Shown here: positions 1-6,600 of the stretch, in pieces | Layout: every line of letters starts with the position of its first letter | Position numbering within the stretch: the stretch's first letter is position 1 | Assembly: GCA_019352125.1 (NCBI GenBank) | Contig: JABBNV010000029.1 | Location: 1 to 7,118, forward strand | Direction of reading: 5' to 3' | Length of the DNA: 7,118 bases | From: Acidobacteriota bacterium | GTDB taxonomy: Bacteria > Actinomycetota > Actinomycetes > Actinomycetales > Micrococcaceae | Notes under the pieces: generated by a model | Databases searched by the model: none | What the model was told of the DNA's origin: nothing | Seen by the model: the letters and a program-made list of their open reading frames with translations, nothing else | Position numbers and translations under genes: made by a program

Positions 1-279
1 CACGCCACCGCAGACATCTGCAAATGCCTGCTCAAAAGCGTCTTTGAAACCACGTGCGCGCAGCCGGAAATCGTCCTCGCTCATCACAAACAGCGGTGTG
101 CCAAACTGCTCCGCCAGCTCATTGACGCCAATGCCGGAGACACTCAATTGCTCCGAGTTGGTCGCGGAGCCACGCACAACGTCGTGCGACCAGAGCTTGG
201 GGGTCAGTTCATTCAGATCCGCCGGGACAGCCAACCAGTCCGGGGCTAGCACGGAACCTTCGGGGGCGTTGTGTTGCAT
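1..279 (-). CDS. lysA: Diaminopimelate decarboxylase, N-terminal part (cut by window edge)
   Basis: LysA is the PLP-dependent enzyme that decarboxylates meso-diaminopimelate to L-lysine, the last step of lysine synthesis, in the cytoplasm. Only the first 93 residues are visible; the gene continues past base 1. The start MQHNAPEGSVLAPDWLAVPA, the SGIGVNELAEQFGTPLFVMS stretch (about residues 48-67) and the following EDDFRLRARGFKDAF match the N-terminal lead-in of actinobacterial LysA, just before the alanine-racemase-like barrel. The PLP lysine lies outside the window, so catalytic residues cannot be checked. The ATG at 279-277 is chosen. A TTG directly before it (282-280) is possible, and the argS stop TAG (285-283) blocks any longer start. 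Only 3 bp separate the argS stop from this ATG, and the only Shine-Dalgarno-like sequence is a weak GGATCGGA at the end of argS. Translational coupling to argS is therefore likely. The argS-lysA pair is a known actinobacterial operon, for example in Corynebacterium glutamicum. Confidence 0.88.
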   Translation of the reverse strand, partial: MQHNAPEGSVLAPDWLAVPADLNELTPKLWSHDVVRGSATNSEQLSVSGIGVNELAEQFGTPLFVMSEDDFRLRARGFKDAFEQAFADVCGGV

Positions 280-282
280 CAA

Positions 283-1941
283 CTACATCCGATCCGGCGC
301 AGAAACGCCCAGCAGGTCCAACCCATTCGCCAGCACCTGGCCGGTGGCATCATTGAGCCACAAGCGGGTGCGGTTCACATCAGTGATGGGTTCTTCACCC
401 TGAGGCGTCACCCGGCATGCGTCATACCAGCGGTGGTATGAGCCGGCAATGACTTCCAGATGGCGGGCCACCCGGTGCGGCTCCCGGAACTTCGCTGCGT
501 CAGCCACTACGGTGGGGAAGGCTCCCAGTTGAGCCAACAGCTCAGACTCGGTGGCGTGGCTCAACAAAGATGCATCAAAGGCAGAGCGGTCCACCCCGGC
601 TGCTTCCGCGTTACGATCCACAGCCTTGGTCCGGGCGTGCGCATATTGCACGTAGAACACCGGGTTCTCGTTGGACTTCTTCGTCAACACATCCAAGTCG
701 ATGTCAATGTTTGAGTCCGAGGAGAACCGGGAGAGCGAGTACCGCGCTGCGTCGGTGCCCACCTGGTCCACCAGATCCTCCATGGTGACCACGGTTCCAG
801 CACGCTTGCTCATCCGCACAGGCTTCCCGTCCTTGACCAGGTTCACCATTTGCCCAATGAGGACCTCAATCATGGCCGGGTCATGCCCCAGGCCTGCCGC
901 TCCAGCTTTGAGCCGGGCCACGTATCCATGATGGTCAGCACCCAGCATGGTGATGCTCAGGTCAAAGCCGCGGTCGCGCTTGTTGGAGAAGTAAGCAATA
1001 TCCCCTGCAATATAGGCGGCGTTGCCGTCGCTCTTAATAACTACGCGGTCCTTGTCATCACCAAAATCGGTGGATTTGAGCCACCAGGCTCCGTCGTGAA
1101 AATACAGGTGCCCGGACTTCTTCAGGCGCTCCAAGAGCCCATTGACTGCGCCATCTTTGTGCAGGGAATCCTCGTGGAAATAGACGTCAAAGTCCACGTT
1201 GAAATCGTGCAAGGACTTCTTGATGTCCGCAAACATGAGGTCAACGCCCACAGCACGGAACCGTTCTTGAGCCTGCTCTTCATCGAGCTCCAGAATCCCG
1301 GGCTCAATGGCCAGGACCCTGTCCTTGATTTCCGCGATGTAATCTCCGCCGTAGCCATCCTCCGGTGCAGCCTCACCGCGAGCGCTGGCTAGCAGTGACC
1401 GGGCAAAGCGATCAATCTGGTTGCCGTGATCGTTGAAGTAATACTCGCGGGTTACCTCCGCGCCCTGAGCCTGAAAAATGCGGGCCAGAGAATCCCCGAC
1501 GGCGGCCCATCGAGTGCCGCCCAAGTGGATGGGACCGGTGGGGTTGGCCGAAACAAACTCCAGGTTGATCTTGCTGCCAGCCATGGAATCGTTGCGGCCA
1601 AATGTTGAGCCAGCTTCCACGATGGCCTTGGCCAACGCTCCAGCTGCAGCCGTATCCACGGTGATGTTCAAGAATCCGGGACCGGCAATATCCACCTTGG
1701 CGACGCCGTCGATCTTTGCCAATCTGGCTGCCAGAATTTCGGCCACAGCGCGCGGCGCTAACCCGGTGGGCTTGGCCAGCTGGAGGGCAACGCTGGTGGC
1801 CCAATCACCATGTTCACGGCTCTTCGGCCGCTCCACTCGCACGTTTGCGGGGACCTTGTCCGCAGGGACAGTGAGCTCACCGGCGTCGACGGCTTGATGG
1901 AGGGAGGCAGAAATGGCAGCGGATAGTTCTTCAGGAGTCAC
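283..1941 (-). CDS. argS: Arginyl-tRNA synthetase
   Basis: ArgS charges tRNA-Arg with arginine using ATP; it is a cytoplasmic class Ia synthetase. The 552-residue product has the usual family length and order. An N-terminal tRNA-recognition domain (about 1-95) is followed by the catalytic Rossmann fold with SANPTGP (131-137) and HLGG (139-142) as the HIGH-type signature. Next come GADHHGY (334-340) and MSKRAG (377-382) as the KMSKS-type loop. A helical anticodon-binding domain contains NENPVFYVQYAHAR (424-437), and the protein ends with the family-typical LGVSAPDRM. HLGG in place of HIGH is, from memory, normal for actinobacterial ArgS and not a defect. The start codon is GTG at 1941-1939, right after an in-frame TAG (1944-1942), so no longer start in this frame exists without crossing a stop. 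There is no proper Shine-Dalgarno sequence, but a TATGCT box lies 6 nt upstream, suggesting a leaderless start. lysA follows after 3 bp. The transporter gene lies 50 bp upstream on the same strand. Confidence 0.97.
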   Translation of the reverse strand: MTPEELSAAISASLHQAVDAGELTVPADKVPANVRVERPKSREHGDWATSVALQLAKPTGLAPRAVAEILAARLAKIDGVAKVDIAGPGFLNITVDTAAAGALAKAIVEAGSTFGRNDSMAGSKINLEFVSANPTGPIHLGGTRWAAVGDSLARIFQAQGAEVTREYYFNDHGNQIDRFARSLLASARGEAAPEDGYGGDYIAEIKDRVLAIEPGILELDEEQAQERFRAVGVDLMFADIKKSLHDFNVDFDVYFHEDSLHKDGAVNGLLERLKKSGHLYFHDGAWWLKSTDFGDDKDRVVIKSDGNAAYIAGDIAYFSNKRDRGFDLSITMLGADHHGYVARLKAGAAGLGHDPAMIEVLIGQMVNLVKDGKPVRMSKRAGTVVTMEDLVDQVGTDAARYSLSRFSSDSNIDIDLDVLTKKSNENPVFYVQYAHARTKAVDRNAEAAGVDRSAFDASLLSHATESELLAQLGAFPTVVADAAKFREPHRVARHLEVIAGSYHRWYDACRVTPQGEEPITDVNRTRLWLNDATGQVLANGLDLLGVSAPDRM

Positions 1942-1947
1942 CTACCA

Positions 1948-1978
1948 AGCATAAGGTGGCATCCCCAACCCGCCCCAA
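1948..1978 (-). promoter_or_regulatory. Putative argS promoter with leaderless start
   Basis: On the minus strand the box TATGCT (1953-1948) fits the actinobacterial TAnnnT -10 consensus. It ends 6 nt before the argS GTG, so the expected transcription start falls on the G of the start codon. A possible -35, TTGGGG (1978-1973), is 19 bp upstream, a long spacing that weakens it. The -35 overlaps a small perfect inverted repeat, CGCCC-N5-GGGCG (1971-1985), which has no T-run and is unlikely to be a terminator. The boxes are seen in the sequence; promoter activity is inferred. Confidence 0.45.
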
Positions 1979-1991
1979 CTGGGCGAAGTGG

Positions 1992-3236
1992 TTACGTCAG
2001 TGGCGCAGCCCGCTCGTCTTCGAGGAATCGAGGCTTGGCAATAAACCAAGCACCACCGGCCAGGAAGATCAGCGTGGCAAAGAGGAAACAGAAGGGAACC
2101 AGCCAGCCGCCAGTATTCTGATGCAAAATCCCGAACAATAGCGGCCCAGCGCAGGCCAGGGCATACCCCACACCCTGGCTGAATCCGGACAGCGCACCGG
2201 CACCCACCTTGGTTCGGGTGCGCAGATTGATCAAAAGCAGCGACAACGGGAAAGTGCCCGGGCCCAAGCCAGCCAGCGTTACCCACAGCCAGGTTCCGTG
2301 CGAAGGCACCAGCAGCAATCCCAGATACCCGGCAATAAAACAACCAACGAAGATCAACACCAGCGGGTAGGGGTTGCGCATCCTTGACGCAATAACCGGC
2401 ACCAACAGGCTGGCCGGCAAGCCCAACGCAGCAAACAAAGCCAGCATGCTGCCCGCAGCGCCTCGATCCAGCCCAGCATCAGTCAAGATAGTGGGCAGCC
2501 ACGCGAACATGGAATACGTGTTCAGCGAGGTGCAGCCAAACATAAAGGTGAGACCCAACGCCATTTTGGAGGTCCATGGCCGGACCTTGGGGGTGACTTG
2601 ACCAAGCACGACGACGGCGTCAGGCTGCGCACCGGTTGCCCCAACAGCGGCTACCGCAGGAAGTGGGTGAGGTTTGATCATCACCGCAAGCCACGGCAGC
2701 ACAGCCAGGACATTGGCGCCCGCCCACATACCTACCGCCCACTGCCAGCCAAGAGCGTTCCCCACCGGCACGGCAAACTGCGCAGGTATTGCCGTTCCGA
2801 GGGACAACATCGTCACGTAGATGGCGGTGAGCAGCCCAACTCTGTCTGGGAAGTGATGCTTGACCAGCGGCGGCAGCAAGACGTTGCCAGCACCCAATCC
2901 AGCCAGCGACACCACTGTAAGAATGAGGAATACGGGCGTATTCGGTGAGAAAACACGGCCTACCTGGCCAGCCACTGCAATGCCCATGGCAATGACCGTG
3001 AGCCGTTCCAGACTGGCCCAGCGGATAACGTACGGCGTCAAGAATCCAAAAATCGCAAAGGCCGCCGTGGGGAGCATGCCTAAAATGCCGATGGTGGCAG
3101 GCGTCAGCGGCAGGTCCGCGTTAATGCTGTCCGTCAGCGGTGGCACCACTGTTACCGCAGTACGCAGCGTGAAAGCCACCAGCAGGATTCCTACCAGCAC
3201 CAGTATTCGGCCACGCCACACTGTCTTGTTCGCCAC
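1992..3236 (-). CDS. MFS transporter, CynX/NimT-like
   Basis: This is a 414-residue inner-membrane protein with about twelve hydrophobic helices, roughly at 11-31, 47-70, 77-93, 101-121, 133-156, 165-186, 223-247, 260-282, 291-310, 315-337, 347-371 and 378-400. A central polar loop at 187-222 divides it into the two six-helix halves of the major facilitator superfamily. The first helix and following loop (LRTAVTVVPPLTDSI, 24-38) and the LGLGAGNVLLPPLVKHHFP-like region (113-130) resemble the cyanate/2-nitroimidazole (CynX/NimT) branch. The usual MFS motif A between helices 2 and 3 is degenerate (LTPYVIRWASLERL), which fits that branch. The substrate cannot be read from sequence, and related proteins are often annotated only as MFS transporters. 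The start chosen is GTG at 3236-3234. The frame stays open further upstream but offers no better start. It ends with TAA 50 bp before argS on the same strand, so partial co-transcription is possible. A metabolic link with argS is not evident. Confidence 0.9.
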   Translation of the reverse strand: MANKTVWRGRILVLVGILLVAFTLRTAVTVVPPLTDSINADLPLTPATIGILGMLPTAAFAIFGFLTPYVIRWASLERLTVIAMGIAVAGQVGRVFSPNTPVFLILTVVSLAGLGAGNVLLPPLVKHHFPDRVGLLTAIYVTMLSLGTAIPAQFAVPVGNALGWQWAVGMWAGANVLAVLPWLAVMIKPHPLPAVAAVGATGAQPDAVVVLGQVTPKVRPWTSKMALGLTFMFGCTSLNTYSMFAWLPTILTDAGLDRGAAGSMLALFAALGLPASLLVPVIASRMRNPYPLVLIFVGCFIAGYLGLLLVPSHGTWLWVTLAGLGPGTFPLSLLLINLRTRTKVGAGALSGFSQGVGYALACAGPLLFGILHQNTGGWLVPFCFLFATLIFLAGGAWFIAKPRFLEDERAAPLT

Positions 3237-3243
3237 CTTGGGT

Positions 3244-3249
3244 ACGTTA
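3244..3249 (-). promoter_or_regulatory. Putative -10 box of the MFS transporter gene
   Basis: On the minus strand TAACGT (3249-3244), preceded by TG, matches TAnnnT and ends 7 nt before the GTG start. The expected transcription start is then at 3237 or 3236, leaving essentially no leader. No Shine-Dalgarno sequence precedes the GTG. The hexamer 17 bp further upstream (CGTCCA, 3272-3267) is a poor -35. The call is inferred from position and consensus only. Confidence 0.38.
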
Positions 3250-3356
3250 CAGCCGTCGGGCCGTATTGGACGGACTTTCGGGTAAATATGACCGGTTGAT
3301 TTCGTGACAACACTCGAGGATCCTCCCCGATGAGGTGGATAGCCGGGTGCACTCGA

Positions 3357-3388
3357 TTAACACCCACCGGCGCACTTCCTGCTAAGCT
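3357..3388 (+). promoter_or_regulatory. Putative tRNA-Arg promoter
   Basis: An extended -10 element, TGC followed by TAAGCT (3383-3388), lies about 37 bp before the mature tRNA, predicting a start near 3395 and a roughly 30-nt 5' leader for RNase P to remove. TTAACA (3357-3362) matches the -35 consensus at five of six bases, but the 20-bp spacing is longer than ideal. A competing arrangement is TTGAGT (3391-3396) with a poor -10 around 3413-3419. The first is preferred for its extended -10. The divergent transporter promoter shares this intergenic region. Confidence 0.4.
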
Positions 3389-3425
3389 CTTTGAGTTCCC
3401 TTTTGGTGATGCACTTAGTCACCTT

Positions 3426-3498
3426 GCCCTCGTAGCTCAGGGGATAGAGCGGTTGCCTCCGGAGCAACAGGCCGTAGGTTCGAATCCTATCGAGGGCA
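3426..3498 (+). tRNA. tRNA-Arg (anticodon CCG)
   Basis: The 73-nt sequence folds into a complete cloverleaf. The acceptor stem is GCCCTCG/CGAGGGC with discriminator A at 3498. The D arm is GCTC-AGGGGATA-GAGC. The anticodon arm is GTTGC-CTCCGGA-GCAAC, with CCG at loop positions 34-36. The variable loop has 5 nt (AGGCC) and the T arm is GTAGG-TTCGAAT-CCTAT. All stems pair fully apart from one G-T pair in the T stem. The anticodon reads the arginine codon CGG. The 3' CCA is not encoded, as the genome continues ACT, so it must be added by nucleotidyltransferase. The gene stands between the divergent transporter gene and hrpA. Its charging enzyme ArgS is encoded about 1.5 kb away on the other strand. 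Confidence 0.97.
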
Positions 3499-3530
3499 CT
3501 TTGTGCAGTACACAGCGTCACATATGCATC

Positions 3531-3584
3531 GAGATGACAGTTGGTGGTGATTCCGCCGCGTGAAACACCACCAACTGCTATCTC
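3531..3584 (+). terminator. Strong long hairpin after tRNA-Arg, probable U-less terminator
   Basis: A 12-bp perfect inverted repeat, CAGTTGGTGGTG (3538-3549) and CACCACCAACTG (3566-3577), is extended by a further 5-bp outer stem, GAGAT (3531-3535) with ATCTC (3580-3584). Between the two stems are one G-T wobble and one mismatch, giving a near-continuous 19-bp stem closed by a 16-nt loop (3550-3565). It begins 33 bp after the tRNA, where a terminator would be expected. No T-run follows; actinobacterial terminators often lack one. It could instead be a member of a dispersed palindromic repeat family or a regulator site upstream of hrpA. The structure is seen directly; the role is inferred. Confidence 0.5.
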
Positions 3585-3585
3585 G

Positions 3586-3601
3586 GCAGTCAAAGGACTG
3601 C
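3586..3601 (+). other. Small perfect inverted repeat upstream of hrpA
   Basis: GCAGTC (3586-3591) and GACTGC (3596-3601) form a 6-bp perfect stem around the loop AAAG. It starts one base after the long hairpin and covers the place where the -35 of the hrpA promoter should lie. It could be a second terminator hairpin or an operator half-site pair, or it may be chance. Nothing further supports a role. Confidence 0.3.
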
Positions 3602-3614
3602 AACGCTGGCCGCA

Positions 3615-3620
3615 TAGACT
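3615..3620 (+). promoter_or_regulatory. Putative -10 box of hrpA
   Basis: TAGACT (3615-3620) matches the actinobacterial TAnnnT -10 consensus and ends 10 nt before the hrpA ATG. A start at the purines 3627-3628 would give a leader of only 3-4 nt, and a start at the ATG itself would be fully leaderless. There is no Shine-Dalgarno sequence before the ATG. No convincing -35 is visible about 17 bp upstream, where the small inverted repeat sits. Confidence 0.42.
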
Positions 3621-3630
3621 AGTACCAGCC

Positions 3631-6600
3631 ATGACGTTGACAATCCACTACCCGCCCGAGCTCCCGGTCTCTGAACGCCGTGTTGAGCTCCTGGCCACCA
3701 TCGCAGCCAACCAAGTCACCATCATCGCGGGTGAAACCGGATCCGGTAAGACGACGCAGATCCCCAAGATGTGTCTGGAGCTGGGCCTCGGAGACAAGGG
3801 TCTGATTGGCCATACGCAACCGCGCCGGCTGGCCGCGCGCACCGTCGCAGAGCGAATTGCCAGCGAGCTCGACGTTGAACTTGGCCAAGAGGTGGGCTAC
3901 CAGGTGCGCTTTACGGGGCATGTGGGGCCGGCTACCAAGGTCAAACTCATGACAGACGGCATCCTGCTGGCGGAGATTCAGCGGGACAAGTTGCTGCGTA
4001 AATATTCAGCAATCATCATCGATGAGGCCCACGAGCGCAGCCTCAATATCGACTTCATTCTGGGTTACCTCAAGCAGGTGCTGCCACAGCGCCCGGACCT
4101 CAAGGTGATCATCACCTCCGCAACTATTGACCCGCAGCGCTTTGCCGAGCACTTCGCCTCCGACGCCGGGCCAGCACCGATTGTGGAGGTCTCCGGACGC
4201 ACCTACCCAGTGGAGCTGAGGTACCGACCGTTGCCCATCGAGGCCAGCGAGGACGACGACGGCACGGACGTTCCAGAGGACGATCGGGACCCGCTGGACG
4301 CGGTGTGCGATGCCGTGGATGAGCTGGCTCGAGAAGCTCCAGGCGACGTGCTGATTTTCTTCTCCGGCGAGCGGGAAATTCGCGACGCCACGGATGCCCT
4401 GCGGGCCAGAGCACAGACCAACCCACGATTGAAAGACACCGAGATTCTGCCGCTGTTTGCCCGGCTCTCCCTGGCCGAACAGCATGCAGTCTTCACCACC
4501 GGCAGCAGGCGCCGCATTGTGCTGGCCACCAACGTGGCAGAAACCTCGCTGACGGTGCCCGGCATCAAGTACGTCATTGACACCGGCACGGCCCGCATCT
4601 CCCGCTACTCACACCGCACCAAGGTGCAGCGACTGCCCATTGAGCGTATTTCGCAAGCGTCCGCGAACCAACGCTCAGGGCGTTGCGGGCGCGTATCCGA
4701 CGGCATCTGCATACGGCTGTATTCCGAGGAGGACTTCAACTCACGGCGCGAGTTCACGGATCCGGAAATCTTACGCACCAATTTGGCCGCGGTCATTTTG
4801 CAGATGACAGCCATGGGCGTGGCCCGCTCTCCCAAGGACGTGGAGGCTTTTCCCTTCGTTGAGCCGCCGGAATCCCGGGCCATTGCGGACGGCGTCACCC
4901 TGTTGCGCGAGCTGGGTGCGCTCAACGCGGGAGGCAACATCTCCGCCGTCGGACGCCAGTTGGCCCAACTTCCCGTAGACCCGCGACTAGGCCGCATGAT
5001 TGTGGAGGCCGGCAAGCGTGGCTGTGCCAAAGAGGTGATGGTGCTGGCCGCCGCACTGACTATTCAGGATCCCCGCGAGCGGCCACAAGCAGAAAGCGGT
5101 AAGCAACAGGCAGCCGCTGAGAAGCACAAACGGTTTGTTGATGAGACTTCAGACTTCACGGGATTCTTGAATCTCTGGCGCTACCTACAGCAGAAACAGC
5201 AAGAACTCTCTTCTTCCGCGTTCCGGCGCCTCTGCAAGGCCGAGTTCATCAACTACCTGCGCATTCGCGAGTGGCAGGATCTCTTTGCTCAGCTGCGTCA
5301 ACTGGCCAAGCCATTGGGCATCACGCTGACCGGCGGAGATGTTGATCCTGTGGGACAGCACCAAGACATCCACATCAGCCTGCTGGCCGGGTTGCTCAGC
5401 CACATTGGCCTCTATGATCAGCGAAAGCGGGAATACGCTGGCGCCCGTGGCACTCGCTTTGCCGTGTTCCCAGGGTCAGCGTTGTTCAAAAAGTCGCCAG
5501 ATTGGGTGATGGCGGCAGAGCTGGTGGAAACGTCCCGGCTCTGGGCGCGCGTAGCAGCAAAAATTGACCCGCTGTGGGCGGAACAAGTGGCCCCGGATCT
5601 AGTGAAGCGCAGCTACAGTGAGCCGCACTGGTCCAAAAAAATGGGCGCCGTCATGGCGCACGAAAAGGTCACCCTGTACGGTGTACCGATTGTGCCGGAC
5701 CGCCGCGTCAATTATGGCCGCGTGGATCCAGCCCTGTGCCGCGAGCTGTTCATCCGGCATGCCCTGGTGGAGGGCGATTGGCACACCAACCACAAGTTCT
5801 TCCACCGGAACCAGGCGCTGCTGGCCGAGGTGGAGGAGCTGGAAACCCGCACGCGCCGCCGCGGCTTGCGCGTTGACGACGAGACGTTGTTCGAGTTCTA
5901 TGACCAGCGGCTGGGTGCCGATGTAGTCTCCGAACGTCATTTCGACTCGTGGTGGAAGCAGGCCCGCCGCGCTGACGAGCATCTGTTGGATTTTGACCCG
6001 GATGCTTTGCGTGCCGACGAAGCCGACGGCTTGGACGAAGCTGACTTCCCCCAGGTATGGCATCAGGGCACGTTTGACCTGCCGTTGAGCTATGAATTCC
6101 ATCCGACGGCGCCAGGCTCCGCACCGAACCCGTCCGACGGTGTCACGGTGAAACTCCCGGTGCTGTTTCTAAACCAATTGGATGAGGCGCCATTCCGGTG
6201 GCAAATCCCTGGGCTACGCGCCGAGCTGGTCACTGCACTCATCAAGTCCCTACCTAAACCTGTGCGCAAGAATTTTGTGCCGGCTCCGGACGTTGCGCGC
6301 AGTGCAACCGCTGCCCTTGCGGCAGATTTTGACCCCTCAGTAGATGCACTCGAGCCATCACTTGAACTCGCATTGCGCCGCTTGAAGGGGCACGTAATTC
6401 CGCCCGGGTCCTGGAATTGGGATGCCGTGCCCGCGCACCTGAGAATGACTTTCCAGGTAGTCGATTCGGCCGGAAAAATCCTGGAAGAGGGCAAAGATTT
6501 GGCCCGCCTGCAGGAGCAATTGGCCGGAGCCAACCGCCGTGCTCTCGCTGAGTCGCTGGGGGCCACGCCCGGAACGGTCACCAAGCTGGCGAAGATGGCC

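Noticed and set aside
139..142. Possible defect in ArgS: HLGG instead of HIGH at residues 139-142 (coordinates given in residues)
   Set aside because: The surrounding SANPTGP and TRWAAVGD blocks are intact, and HLGG/HIGG is, as far as I recall, the usual actinobacterial form.
44..403. 119-codon plus-strand open frame crossing the lysA-argS junction
   Set aside because: It is antisense to two recognisable genes, and its Ser/Arg/Pro-rich translation is typical of a shadow frame.
850..1392. 180-codon open frame on the plus strand
   Set aside because: It lies entirely antisense to argS, whose protein is clearly real across this region. The translation resembles no family I know and is explained by high-GC shadow coding.
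1971..1985. Terminator between the transporter gene and argS
   Set aside because: The stem CGCCC/GGGCG has only 5 bp and no T-run, and it overlaps the possible argS -35. It is too weak to call a terminator.
1942..1991. T-box or amino-acid riboswitch ahead of argS-lysA
   Set aside because: The gap is only 50 bp, with no T-box sequence or stem-I-like structure. The likely start site at the GTG leaves no leader for a riboswitch.
3502..3514. TGTG-N5-CACA hairpin just after the tRNA
   Set aside because: A 4-bp stem is too short to mean much next to the far stronger hairpin at 3531-3584.
3426..3630. tRNA-Arg as an attachment site for an integrated element
   Set aside because: tRNA genes are common integration sites, but no integrase, no repeated tRNA 3' end and no foreign-looking genes are present downstream; hrpA follows directly.
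3330..3632. Open frames on both strands covering the tRNA and its flanks (3330-3563 plus, 3357-3632 minus)
   Set aside because: They run through a perfect tRNA-Arg cloverleaf and the long hairpin, so they cannot be genuine coding regions.
5599..6584. Two sizeable minus-strand open frames (5599-6102 and 6090-6584)
   Set aside because: Both are antisense to hrpA, which is continuous and has conserved residues throughout.
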